From the NCBI RefSeq assembly GCF_004027225.2, contig NC_044277.2, positions 99,689,725 through 99,753,724 on the forward strand: a stretch of DNA of 64,000 nt. The letters run 5' to 3'. The DNA comes from Strigops habroptila (lineage: Eukaryota; Chordata; Aves; Psittaciformes; Psittacidae). Shown here piece by piece: positions 1-10,700 of the stretch (positions are counted from its first letter, which is position 1; the number at the start of each line of letters is the position of its first letter). A program made the translations under genes and the position numbers. Below the pieces are notes generated by a model, which was not told the origin of the DNA, made no database searches, and saw only the letters and a list, made by a program, of their open reading frames with translations.

Positions 1-1700
1 TCCAGTTTTCCGTGGTCTTCTGCTTGATCTCAGCCAGCCATGGCCAGGATGTGCCCTCTGGTCTGGTACTGTGAAGAGCTGACAGTCATTACTATTTGGT
101 TTCAAACTTTAATTTACTTGCTTTTGCTTTCATTTCAGTTTGGAAAGGATACGGAAAAAAAAGAAAGGGAATAATAAAAAAAAAGAAATGAAACTGCAAG
201 AACTTCTCATAGAAGAGCAAGTCCTGCCCTTGCCTTGCTCCAATGCAAAGAGCAGTCCCAGCTAGATCAAGGACTTAAAAAAACACTAGGGACCTCATTG
301 AAACCAGGGGAGCAGCCAGCATCACCCTAGCACAGACTCCTGTCCCCTGCAAACAAGATTAGATCTTGTGGGAGCTCAAAGCTGAATTCAGGGGCTTCCT
401 TGGGTACCAGGGGAGAAATCAGGATGTTGGTTTCTGGTTTAGCAGATGCCGTGAGGATAAGTGTTCTGGAAAGCTATTTATTTCAGGACATCTTGGAGCA
501 GCTGATGGAGGGATTTCAAGCCAAGGAAACTCTCTGCTGTAGTTTGTTCCTTGGAAAAAAGGGATTTGGGCCCAGACTCCTCCTGGGAGGTATTGAACGG
601 AGTGGCTGAAGTCAGACATGGTCAGTCTGAGCTCCTCCACAGGAGCCAGCGGCGTGGACGAGCTTCCAGCATGACTCAGAACCATATGGATAAACAGCTG
701 CATCCTGTGATGGCCAGCTGGGACTTTTCCTCACAGAAAGGCACAGTCTACACCCAAGGAGAAAGATCTTTCAGAGGACTGGAGCCTAGAAGAGTAGCAT
801 TTTATAACTAGAGAAATGCCAGGTGACATGTCCTAAACTCATGTCTTCCCCTCTGCCAAAGCCACCAGCCAACCTTCCCACCTGGACCAGGGGAAAAAGA
901 TGTCTACAAGAAGACCCATCCCCATTCATCTCTGTGATCAGCAAAGTGATCCATCCCAAAGCTACATCACCACCATGCTCATGCCATGCCCAAGGGCCAA
1001 GCTCATGATGGGCTCTTCTGGCTCCCATCTGGATGCAATCCAACAGGCAAGTGTAGCTTCATTAGCTGGTTTATAATTACAGGTTTCACACCTCCAGAGA
1101 TGCATGTCTTCGGATCCTGGATGCTGGATGCAAGTGAGTTAGGAGACCTGCCTCGCACCCAGCACCTCCATCACTGAGGGCCCCAAATCGCCCTTTTTTC
1201 CCAACATTTTCCCATGCCTGCCTCTCACAGTGACAGGAAGAGGCAGAGAGTCCCCTCCAGCCTCCCCACCTTGTATCACCAGGACCTAACACAGGAACAA
1301 GCTCCTGTGGCCAGCTCACTTCTGTCCCTGCAGAATAAAACAGGGAACCAACCTCTATTTTGGCTGCACAGGCATTAGTTTATTTTCACAGCAACGGCTT
1401 TAATTATTGACCAGCATATGCCCCTCAGACCCCAGTCAGTGGATCAGGGAAGGGTGGAGCGATTATGACAGCACCAGCATCAGTGATAATGTTATCTGCT
1501 GGGTGCCCAGCTCCCACCCGGGTGAGCTTTCAAAGGTTACAGAGCTTATTATTAAAAGACTGATTCATTATATTGCCTTTGTAAATGCATCATGGGCATA
1601 GGCTTAAATGTTAATTGCAATCTATTTCTCGAGGATAAATCACAGCTGTTTCCCTAGAGATAAGTGTGCTGCACACGCTGCAAATGTACAGGAGTAACAT
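1..1700. other. Non-coding flank upstream of ARF1
   Basis: No exon with splice sites and a recognisable protein was found here on either strand; open frames are short and their peptides match nothing I know. The AT-rich part at about 1390-1680 has little repeat character and could be regulatory, but that is only an impression. By synteny with mammals the next gene to the left would be a WNT gene, yet none of its coding exons is visible. Confidence 0.5.
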
Positions 1701-1703
1701 TAG

Positions 1704-1936
1704 CATAGAATCACTGAACAGTTTGGGTTGAAAGGGACTTAAAGCTCATCCAGTTCCAACCTCCTGCCATGGGCAGGGACACCTTCCACTAGAGCAGGTT
1801 GCTCCAAGCCCCGTCCAACCTGGCCTTGAACACTGCCAGGGATGGGGCAGCCACAGCTTCTCTGGGCAACCTGTGCCAGGGCCTCACCACCCTCACAGGG
1901 AAGAACTTCTTCCTCATGTCTCACCTAATTCTACCT
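1704..1936 (-). mobile_element. CR1 LINE 3' fragment (inverted), head-to-head with next copy
   Basis: The plus strand starts with the reversed CR1 tail (catagaatcactgaacag) and runs back through the typical C-terminal ORF2 coding stretch, ending near 1936. It is a 5'-truncated copy of the last roughly 230 bp of the element. It abuts a second CR1 tail in the opposite orientation. Confidence 0.9.
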
Positions 1937-2032
1937 GACCTACTTGAAGATGTCCCTGATCATGGCAGGGGGGGTGGACTAGATGTCTTTTAAAGATCCC
2001 TTCCAACCCAAACCATTCTACGATTTTACGAT
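1937..2032 (+). mobile_element. CR1 LINE tail, opposite orientation to its neighbour
   Basis: The stretch reads as a CR1 3' UTR in plus orientation: the tgtccctgatcatggcag and gatcccttccaacccaaacc segments followed by a degraded attctacgat tail. Only about 95 bp of the 3' end is present. Confidence 0.8.
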
Positions 2033-3461
2033 AAAAGGATATTAACTTGGGAATTAACTTGGTGTGGGATCGCTACCTCACAGAGATGCAAAATGAGTTT
2101 AAATGATCCTGTCCTGCAGTGATTTAGGCATTCACCACCTTTTTACCTCCTTTCTGTTCCATACCTTTCTCCTAACCCCAAAGCCTTCTTTATGGTCCTT
2201 CCTTCATCAGCCTCCTCACTCCAACTCCTTCTGCTTTGCAAACCTTGCTGCAAACAGCCCAGAGTTTCTCTTTCGCATTGGCATTTCTCACTCCTGCCGT
2301 TACACCACTTCCAGTTTTCCTGCAATGGTCATCCTCTGATTCCCAGAAAAATGATGATGGAGGAAGAAAGCTCTTCAAAGTGATGTTTTCCCAGCCTGAA
2401 CCCAGAGCAGCCACAGCATCTCGGGCAGTTTCACAGAAGTTGGACCCCAATAGCCAGCGTCTGGGTTTTTTTCTCCATCATGCAGGTGTCCAGTGGGGGT
2501 ATGTGACCTGACATTGATGTTTTAATTAGGCTGGTTTCCATCTTTCTCTAGCAAATGAAACAATCACCGTCATTCTTGCAGGCGGTCAAAGTTCACTGTG
2601 GGCCTGGGACGACTGTGACATTGATTGGCAGGTCCCAGGGTGACCTCCGTCTTCTCCTTTGACGCAAGTTGTCAGGTTTGGGCATATCAATTAGTGGCTG
2701 CGCAACTTAATGAGGTTTTGATGATGGAGAACAGCTGAAACTTCATTCCCATCCAGGAAAACACTGTGATAATAACCTTGATACCTCTGGTGTTACATTT
2801 TCTTCCAGATCTCCATAGCCAAGCGACTTCATACGGAAAGCTGGAGCGCTATCCTCTTTTACAGCTCATTAACTGGGAATCCTTGCTGGAAAAGGCCAAG
2901 GGTGACAGGACACAATATTAGTGTTTCTGAGGTGGTAGCTTTGCTAGCAAGCCAAGGGATTTCAGAGCGCTGTGCTGCTAGAGGTGAAACATTTCAGCTG
3001 AGCATTCAGGTTTTCTGTGCATGGTCATTAAAAGCAGAAGGATATGTGCCACATCAAATCCTACACGGCAGCATGGTACCCTGGTGATGGACAGACAGCT
3101 TTCCCTGATGGAGCTCTGTAAAACTGCACAAAGCTTTCTAAATGGGATGTTTTAATGCTCTCACCTTTTGCCCTTATGTTCAGAGAGTATCTTCCCTCCA
3201 GAAGACAACTCGGGATAGCTCTGGCAGCGCCCGATGGGCTGGGGGTAGGACCAGGCAAGGGAATATGCTTTGGCATTGCTGAACTGTCCATCCCTGAGAC
3301 CACACTGGTTCCAGATACCAGACCCAACTCAGTACACCCCACAAGACTTCACTGGAAGGGCAGTGATGCCCATCAAACGCAGTTGCATTGACCCAGGCTT
3401 GCCCACAAAGTTAGCCTGAGCAGGCTGAGCCCAAGGGGAGTTGGACCATCAGTTCATACCC
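2033..3461. other. Non-coding; possible regulatory segment at 2520-2800
   Basis: No coding exon recognised. Positions 2520-2800 hold a dense group of transcription-factor-like words, including ttttaattagg near 2520 and a DR1 nuclear-receptor-type element ggtcaaagttca at 2584-2595. Function is inference only. Confidence 0.35.
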
Positions 3462-3703
3462 CTGTACAAGACCTTAAAGCAGCCTTCCAGTGCCTAAAAG
3501 GGCCCACAAGAAAGTAGGAGAAGGGCTTTTTACAAAGGCATGTAGTGACAGGACAAAGGGAAATTACTTTAAGCTGAAAACTGGTAGATTTAGATGAGAT
3601 CTGAGGAAGAAGTTCTTCCCTGTGAGGGTGGTGAGACACTGGCACAGCTTGCCCAGAGAAACTGTGCCTGCCCCATTCCTGGAAGTGTTCAAGCCAGTGA
3701 GCG
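3462..3703 (+). mobile_element. CR1 LINE internal fragment
   Basis: This is a diverged plus-orientation copy of the ORF2 C-terminal region. It includes the gcagccttccagtgcctaaa and gaggaagaagttcttccctg segments. It is truncated at both ends and lacks the 3' tail. Confidence 0.85.
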
Positions 3704-5792
3704 CTCCTTGATCACCAGTGTTTGAGTTGCAGAGGCAGGATGAGCAGGTCACAGGGCATTCTGCAGGCAAAGCATCCTTCCGGCATGCATTTTCCAACCT
3801 GAACATTGAGTAAATTAAGTGCTTGAGATTGAAATGCCGGGGTGGGGGGGGGAGCACAGCAAATCCTTGCCCATCATCGCAGAAGGGATTTCAGTGGCTG
3901 AACATGGACATCTCTGCAGCCCTCCGTCAACAGGTGATGGAGACCAACCAGAGGTGAATGGGTGAATCACTCCTCTTTATCTCCACTGACTTGAGGAAGA
4001 GCCAAAGGACTCGCTCCGTGGGGACATCTGCCCTGCAGCAGCTGAACGGAGGAGGGATGGATAGATGATAGAGGAACCAACTTCTCCTTTCTAATCTGTC
4101 TTCCCCAGGTACTAGAAGACATCACCGAGGCTGCTCTAACAGAGCATCATCCTGCTGCAGATGCAGCTAAGAGCTCTATCCAGAGGTGTCAGCAATTAGC
4201 AACGAGGATGTTATACAAAGCTCTTCTCACCAGAAGGTTACACTGCACGTCACTGAGTCATGAAGTGCAGCTTCTTCCAAATTAAGGAGAAAAAAAGTGA
4301 GAGAGAGAGAGCTGCAGCAATTTGCCCAACATCCCTGAGGAGTCAGTGTCATAAGCAGAGAGATCATCTGCTTCCTCTGCTCTCCCAGGCTTCAGGCCCA
4401 CATCTGAGACTTTCTCAAAAATGCTCTGGCTGCGTGGGTTCTTCTGCCACCTAAGGCAGCTCTGAGTGGAGAAACCATGGTAAAATAAAAGCTGTTGATG
4501 CAAATATTCTTATTTTGGTGCCTATCAAGCAAGCGATTTAGAGTTTAGCTTGCTTTTCTCCCCATTTCCACCTTCCTTTTGCTGCCAGGATGGTAAAACA
4601 TGAGCAGGAAGCTTAGATCTGTCGGTTTTTCAATAGCCCAGGCCCATCTATAGGTGACCCCAGGACCAAAACTCCAACGAACAATTGTTAGTTTTTTGGT
4701 AGATAAAGTAGGAAATGATTGGCAGGGGGAAGGATTTCTTAGCTCCTGTGAGTAATTGCAACTCCCACCCCAAAGTGAGAGACTCGAGAGGTGAGAAATC
4801 TCCAACCTGACAGCACAGCCTCATAGAGCAGGAGCTTTAAGGCAGCAGAACACAGAGCAGTGATTGACTCTGGTGCCGTTCAGCCCCTTCCACATGGGTG
4901 CCCATCCCAGCATCATCCCAAAGTGTTTCCGCCATCACCACCAGGAGGGATCTGGTGGCTGGACATCATTGCCGCTATCTGTGAGGTCTCCACCACCCCT
5001 TGATGGCAGAAACCAGCAGATTACCATCAAGCAGTATCTTTTCAATAAAGATAACTTGTCCACAGTGGGAGAAAAGATTCTCTTGGAGGACCCTGGAGCC
5101 AGAGCAAATCCAGCCTGCGGTATTTTTTCCTTGGACAGATACAGAAGGAAAAGCACCACTTGGGCAAGTGCTTGGTGACTCCCGATGATATTTTTATAAC
5201 CTCAGAAAATCGCTTTACAAAAACACTTTTTTTCAAAAGGCAGCGAGAACAGGGTGTAGCTCAGCTGGCAGATTTGTCATCCGAGGCTCCCAGAGGGGGA
5301 GAAAACTCTCCAGCTCCAAAGCGGCCATCCAGGAAAAGCCAAAGGACTTTCTGCAATCCCAGGAGCACCCTGGGATTTCTTCATTTTCATGCAGAAAATG
5401 AACCAAGCCGCCCCAAGGGATCCCTCCCCACTTCATCCTTCTCCCACATGGTCTTTCACAGAGAAGCGAAAGCAAGCGACACGTCTGCTCTCTCAGCTCC
5501 AAACAAACCAAGGCCCCTTTCTTCCTATAAATGTCATGAGTCACCGGGTGAAGTGTTCATCTTGCATCACGGCAGCCGTCATTAATGAATCAGACCGAAG
5601 GGGCCAAATTTCTACTGGCTCCTCATGCACGGAGTCGACTCGGGACTCCACTGAGATGATAAAAATGAAATCCTACATCACAGACAATATATCATAGACA
5701 ATAATAATGAAATAAACCCCTGCTCGATTCGCTTTGCACCCCGGCTGGCACCTCCATTAGCCAGATTTTCACTGGGGAGGGTAGGTGATGGG
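3704..5792. other. Non-coding; enhancer-like block near 5530-5720
   Basis: No recognisable exon. A low-repeat block at roughly 5530-5720 carries an AP-1/MAF-type site (atgagtcac, 5536-5544), a palindromic homeodomain-type site (tcattaatga, 5579-5588) and AT-rich sequence. A box-A-like word at 5257-5268 has no partner B box. Confidence 0.35.
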
Positions 5793-5876
5793 ATGGTGGG
5801 ATGAATATGTTCTCTCCTCCTCCCAGCCCTGTGAGCTAAAGCAAGCAACTGCTCTGGGTTAAAAATAAAGCAAAAA

Positions 5877-5907
<31 letters not shown>

Positions 5908-6189
5908 GGAGAGAAGGGTTATTTTTAACCCAGAGCAGCACCTGACCTGGTTCACCATCCCAGCATAGAGCAGACAGGGCAGTTGTTGGACTCGGCTATG
6001 GCTAGGAGAGGATTTGGGGATGGGGGATAAATGTATTAACGGGCTTCTGCTTTTGCCTTAAGAGCAGCTTCCCCGTATCAGTCTATTCACAGACACGGAA
6101 AGCATGGCCTCCCAGCACAGCTCCTGCCCCAGGGCTCACCCAAAATGTCCCCAAATAGGAAGGACAGAGGCAGACATTCCCCAAGAGCC
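5793..6189 (+). repeat. Left copy of a ~397-bp direct repeat flanking the CR1 (target-site duplication)
   Basis: The segment from atggtgggatgaatatg to cattccccaagagcc recurs at 10797-11170. The left copy begins in unique DNA and ends exactly where the CR1 5' UTR begins; the right copy begins at the CR1 tail and ends in unique DNA. Between the copies I count about four substitutions, an A-tract of 24 versus 19, and an 18-bp indel near 6115-6140. This arrangement is what a target-site duplication looks like, though far longer than usual for CR1. Confidence 0.85.
5849..5938. repeat. Foldback: 20-bp perfect inverted repeat around an A tract
   Basis: Arms 5849-5868 (ctgctctgggttaaaaataa) and 5919-5938 are exact reverse complements, separated by 50 bp that include a run of 24 A (5884-5907). 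The structure lies inside the duplicated target and recurs at 10853-10937 with one arm mismatch. Confidence 0.85.
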
Positions 6190-6607
6190 GAGGTGAGTAT
6201 CTCCAGAAAGGACGCCTTTAACACCGGAGCGGGGGGAAGCAGAGCGTCCAGGAGCCTCAGTTCGGAGCGGCAAGAACGATCGAGGGAGCCTCAAGTCCTC
6301 GACAGGACTTGCCCAGGAGCCGGCAGCTCAGCTCACGCGAGCAGCTGACTCACAGGGGGCGGCGCCAGGAGTGACGGTGGCAGATTCAAAAGGGTCATCA
6401 TCGACCACTAACGATCAATTGCCGAGGTATCTCCAGAGAGGACGCCTTTAACACCGGAGCAGGGGGAAGCACAGCGTCCCGGAGCCTCAGTTCGGAGCGG
6501 CAAGAGCGACCGAGGGAGCCTCAAGTCCCCGACAGGACTTGCCCAGCAGCCGGCAGCTCAGCTCACGCCAGCAGCTGACTCACAGGGGGCGGCGCCAGGA
6601 GTGACGG
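6190..6607 (+). promoter_or_regulatory. CR1 5' UTR with tandem units
   Basis: Two copies of a roughly 185-bp unit (6190-6377 and 6424-6607) share gaggt, ctccagagaggacgcc-like, cagttcggagcggcaag and cagctgactcacaggggg words. They are separated by a unique 46-bp spacer, giving a period of about 230 bp. In LINEs the 5' UTR carries the internal promoter, so repeated units may act as promoter monomers; that role is inferred. Confidence 0.7.
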
Positions 6608-6709
6608 CACCAGCCCTCAGTGGGGAAAAACCCATCCCAGGGAGCGCGAGCGACCAAGGAGCGCGGCGACCAGGGCGTGGCACGGCAGTTTGCGCGGGCA
6701 GCGAGCGGA

Positions 6710-7786
6710 ATGGTGAGCACGCGCCTCAGGACCAGGGCCCGCTCTGGGAGCTCTGCCCCGGCGGTGGCCAGCGTAGGCACCCAGACAGAGCCGATGAGAG
6801 GCAAGGCTGCGGCGCAGACCTCGGAGTGTAGAAAGTGCCTCGACTGGTCTCTTGAGGCGAGGGTGCACAATGGACAGGGCTGCACTCGGTGTGCCCTGGT
6901 GGAGGTCCTCCTGCAGCAGGTGGCTGAGCTGCGGGAGGCTGTTGGAGAGCTAAAAGATGCCAAGGAAGCTGAGAGGAAGCTGGGCTGCTTGCTCCAGGCC
7001 CAAACTGCGCAGGGGCTGCAAATGTCCAGCACTGCTCATATAGGAAAGAAGGAGGGCAGCAACCCAGGAAGCTGGGAATTAGTCACGAGAAAAACGAACA
7101 GAAAAAGGAGGAAGAGGACAATTAACGACAAGGGGCTTCCTCCTAAATCTGATGTCCCCACCCAGAACTGCTTCACAGTTCTGCAGGGGGCTAATGAGAA
7201 AGCACCCACCACACCTAATGAGCACCCTGCTGATGCACCAGTAAAGAGGATCACTACTGGTGCCTCCAGGAAAAAGCGGAGGGTCATAGTAGTAGGGGAC
7301 TCTACTTTGAAAGGCACAGAGGCACTCATCTGCCGTCCTGATCCAGTCTCGAGGGAGGTGTGTTGCCTGCCGGGGGCTCGGATCAAGGATGTTGCTGAGA
7401 GGCTGCCTGCTCTAGTAAGTCCTGCTGACTATTACCCCCTTCTGGTGGTCCATGTGAGTGCTAGAGATATAGATAGCAATAGCCTGGAGAACATTAAGAA
7501 GGACTACACAGCCCTGGGAGAGGTGGTTAGGGGCTCTGGAGCTCAGATAGTTTTTTCATCGATTCTCCAGGACAAAGGGGAGGACCTTAAAAAAGCTAGG
7601 CACGTTTGGCAGGTTAATAAATGGTTAGAATGGTGGTGCCATAGGCAGGGGTTTGGCTATTTAGAACATGGGGCTCCATTTGGGAGGCCAGATCTACTGG
7701 AGGCTGGTGGAGCTGGTCTGACAAAGAAGGGGAAGAGCTGTTTTTGTAGGAGGCTTGCCAGGCTGGTCAAGAAAGCTTTAAACTAG
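6710..7786 (+). CDS. CR1 ORF1 protein (zinc-knuckle/coiled coil/esterase-like), likely impaired
   Basis: The open frame extends upstream to 6620 without an ATG; the first ATG is at 6710 and gives 358 aa. Near the N-terminus are CxxC pairs (CRKC, CTRC) followed by a leucine-rich, coiled-coil-like segment (VAELREAVGELKDAKEAE). A basic stretch (KRRKRT, KKRR) follows, then a domain starting VIVVGDST that resembles the SGNH/GDSL esterase of CR1 ORF1 proteins, which are thought to bind RNA and membranes. The GDS serine is kept. The later block normally GxND reads SARD, and the C-terminal DxxH block reads EAGGAG before LTKKGK, so the catalytic Asn and His are missing. It ends two bases before the ORF2 frame opens. 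Family assignment is firm, activity is doubtful. Confidence 0.8.
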   Translation: MVSTRLRTRARSGSSAPAVASVGTQTEPMRGKAAAQTSECRKCLDWSLEARVHNGQGCTRCALVEVLLQQVAELREAVGELKDAKEAERKLGCLLQAQTAQGLQMSSTAHIGKKEGSNPGSWELVTRKTNRKRRKRTINDKGLPPKSDVPTQNCFTVLQGANEKAPTTPNEHPADAPVKRITTGASRKKRRVIVVGDSTLKGTEALICRPDPVSREVCCLPGARIKDVAERLPALVSPADYYPLLVVHVSARDIDSNSLENIKKDYTALGEVVRGSGAQIVFSSILQDKGEDLKKARHVWQVNKWLEWWCHRQGFGYLEHGAPFGRPDLLEAGGAGLTKKGKSCFCRRLARLVKKALN

Positions 7787-7788
7787 AT

Positions 7789-8847
7789 GTGTTGGGGGAG
7801 GGGAGCATTGATCCATCCCAACACTCCTGCTCAGTTGCCAGCACCTGTAATAAGTGCTTGGAGCAATGTAGAGATGTTCCAGCTGCCCCAGCCATTGAGT
7901 TGGCTGCATTTGGAGCTCGGCTAAGGTGCCTCTATACAAACGCCCGTAATATGGGGAACAAGCAAGAGGAATTAGAGATGTGTGCAAGGCTACAGGGATA
8001 TGATGTCATTGGTATCACAGAAACATGGTGGGATGGCTCCTATGACTGGAGTGTCGGAATGGAAGGTTACAGGCTGTTTAGAAAAGACAGGCCAGGCAGA
8101 CGGGGAGGGGGCGTTGCTATCTATGTCAGTGATAGGCTAGAGAGTATGGAACTCTGTCTGGGGACGGGTGATGAGGTAACAGAGTGTTTGTGGGTCAGGA
8201 TCAAAGGGAAAACAGCAATGGGGGACATTACGGTGGGGATCTGTTACAGGCCGCCTGATCAAGAGGACTCTGTGGATGAAGCGCTCTACAGACAGATAGG
8301 AGCAGCCTCACGCTCTCAGGCCCTCGTCCTCATGGGGGACTTCAACCATCCTGACATCTGTTGGAGGGATGGTACGGCCCGGCACAAGCAATCCAGGAGG
8401 TTCCTCGATTGTGTGGAAGACAACTTCCTCTTTCAAGCAATAGAGGAGCCGACGAGGAGAGGTGCCATGCTGGACCTTGTGCTCACCAACAGGGAGGGAC
8501 TGGTTGCAAATGTGATGCTCCAGGGCAGCCTTGGCTCTAGTGATCACGAGATGGTTGAGTTTGAGATCCTCAGGACAGTGAGAAGAGCGTGCAGCAAGCT
8601 CACTGCCCTGCACTTCAAGAAAGCAGACTTTGGCCTCTTCAGGAGCCTCCTTAGTAAAGTTTCATGGGATACAGTCCTAGAGGGCAGGGGGGCCCAAGAC
8701 TGCTGGTCGATATTCAAGGATCACCTGCTACGTGCTCAAGAGTGTTGCATCCCGACTAGAAGAAAGTGCAGCAGGAGGGCCAGGAGACCTCCATGGATGG
8801 ACAAGGAGCTGCTGAGGAAACTCAGAGGGGAAAAAAGAAGCTTATAG
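7789..8847 (+). pseudogene. CR1 ORF2, N-terminal part: APE-type endonuclease
   Basis: This frame opens with GTG and has no nearby ATG, so its true start is uncertain. It encodes an apurinic-like endonuclease that nicks target DNA to prime reverse transcription. Visible active-site words in order are TNARNMGNK (Asn), ITETWWD (Glu), MGDFNHPD (Asp and Asn) and SSDHEMVEFE (terminal Asp-His), so the domain looks intact. The frame ends at a stop at 8845-8847 after an A-rich run. Reading continues in the next frame (open to 9082), which encodes the expected linker (for example [15 protein letters not shown]). A frameshift near 8828-8840 therefore separates it from the downstream polymerase. Confidence 0.85.
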
Positions 8848-9020
8848 AAGGTGGAAGCGAGGACAGGCAGCCTGGGAAGAATATAGGAGCATTGCCCGGG
8901 AAGCTAGGGACCAGGTTAGGAAAGCTAAGGCCCAGCTAGAATTAAGTTTGGCAAGGGATGTAAAAGATAACAGGAAAGGATTCTATAGACACGTAGCAAA
9001 TAAAAGACAGACTAGGGACA
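8848..9020 (+). pseudogene. CR1 ORF2 linker in a third reading frame
   Basis: The region between the endonuclease and polymerase frames is open in the remaining frame from about 8828 to the stop at 9083-9085. It encodes family-typical linker residues such as [20 protein letters not shown] second frameshift, somewhere in 9021-9080, is needed to enter the polymerase frame. Confidence 0.75.
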
Positions 9021-10700
9021 ATGTGGGCCCTCTCCAGAAGCTATCAATCAGGAGAACTGGCTGTCATGGATTTGGAGAAGGCTGAGGTTCTTAATGACTT
9101 CTTTGCGTCAGTCTTCACCAGCAAATGCTCTGACCACACCACTAAAGTCTTGGAAAGCAAATGCAGGGACTGTGAGAATGAAGACCTAAGGCCCACTGTA
9201 GGAGAGGATCAGGTTCGAGACCATCTTAAGAACCTGAACGTGCACAAGTCCATGGGACCTGATGAAATCCATCCACGGATCCTGAAGGAGCTGGTGAATG
9301 AAGTTGCTAAACCACTGTCCATCATATTTGAAAAATCCTGGCAGTCAGGTGAAGTTCCCGATGACTGGAAGAAGGGTAATATAACCCCCATTTTCAAGAA
9401 GGGGAAGGTGGAAGACCCGGGGAACTACAGACCAGTCAGTCTCACCTCTCTGCCTGGCAAAATCTTGGAACAGTTTCTCCTGGAAAACATGCTAAGGCAC
9501 ATGAGAAACAACGAGGTGGTTGGTGACAGCCAACATGGCTTCACTAAGGGGAAATCCTGCCTGACCAATTTGGTGGCCTTCTATGATGGAGCCACGGAAC
9601 TGATGGACAGGGGCAGAGCAGTTGACGTCATCTACCTGGACTTGTGCAAAGCATTCGACGCTGTCCCGCATGACATCCTTGTCTCTAAATTGGAGAGATA
9701 TCAATTTGATAGATGGACCACTCGGTGGATCAAAAACTGGCTCGATGGCCGCATGCTAAGAGTTGTGGTAAATGGCTCGATGTCCAGTTGGAAACCTGTA
9801 ACGAGTGGTGTCCCTCAGGGATCGGTGTTGGGACCGGTCCTGTTCAACATCTTTGTCGGTGACATGGACAGTGGGATTGAGTGCGCCCTCAGCAAGTTTG
9901 CCGATGACACCAAGCTGTGTGGTTCGGTTGATACGCTGGAGGGAAGGGATGCCATCCAGAGGGACCTTGACACGCTTGTGAGGTGGGCCGATGCCAACCT
10001 TATGAAGTTTAACCAAGCCAAGTGTAAGGTCCTACACCTGGGTCGGGGCAATCCCAGGCACAGCTACAGGTTGGGCATAGAAGAGATTCAGAGCAGCCCT
10101 GCAGAAAAGGACTTGGGGGTGTTGGTTGACGAAAAGCTTAACATGGGCCAGCAGTGTGTGCTTGCAGCCCAGAAAGCCAACCGTATCCTGGGCTGCATCA
10201 AAAGAAGCGTGACCAGCAGGTCGAAGGAGGTGACCCTGCCCCTCTACTCTGCTCTTGTGAGACCTCACATGGAGTACTGTGTACAGTTCTGGTGTCCTCA
10301 ACATAAAAAGGACATGGAGCTGTTGGAACGAGTCCAGAGGAGGGCCACGAGGATGATAAGAGGGCTGGAGCACCTCCTGTATGAAGACAGGCTGAGAGAG
10401 TTGGGGCTGTTCAGCCTGGAGAAGAGAAGGCTGCGTGGAGACCTCATAGCAGCCTTCCAGTATCTGAAGGGGGTCTACAAGGATGCTGGGGAGGGACTCT
10501 TCATTAGGGACTGTAGTGGTAGGACAAGGGGTAACGGGTTCAAACTTAAACAGGGGAAGTTTAGATTAGATATAAGGAAGAAGTTCTTTACAGTGAGGGT
10601 GGTGAAGCACTGGAATGGGTTGCCCAGGGAGGTTGTGGATGCTCCATCCCTGGCGGTGTTCAAGGCCAGGTTGGACAGAGCCTTGAACCACGTGGTTTAG
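9021..10700 (+). pseudogene. CR1 ORF2, C-terminal part: reverse transcriptase
   Basis: This 559-codon open frame carries the non-LTR reverse transcriptase. Motifs in order are [65 protein letters not shown] (first catalytic Asp), [16 protein letters not shown], and FADDTKLCG (catalytic Asp pair). The thumb and C-terminal region with [20 protein letters not shown] follows. All core residues are present, so the polymerase itself looks intact although it is cut off from the endonuclease by two frameshifts. It ends 100 bp before the element's 3' end. Confidence 0.9.

Noticed and set aside
5257-5268. tRNA A-box-like word tagctcagctgg
   Set aside because: No B box (ggttcgaatcc type) follows at the right distance and no cloverleaf can be drawn.
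5160-5585. 141-codon plus-strand open frame
   Set aside because: It lacks splice-site or family support and spans the motif-rich block better read as regulatory DNA.
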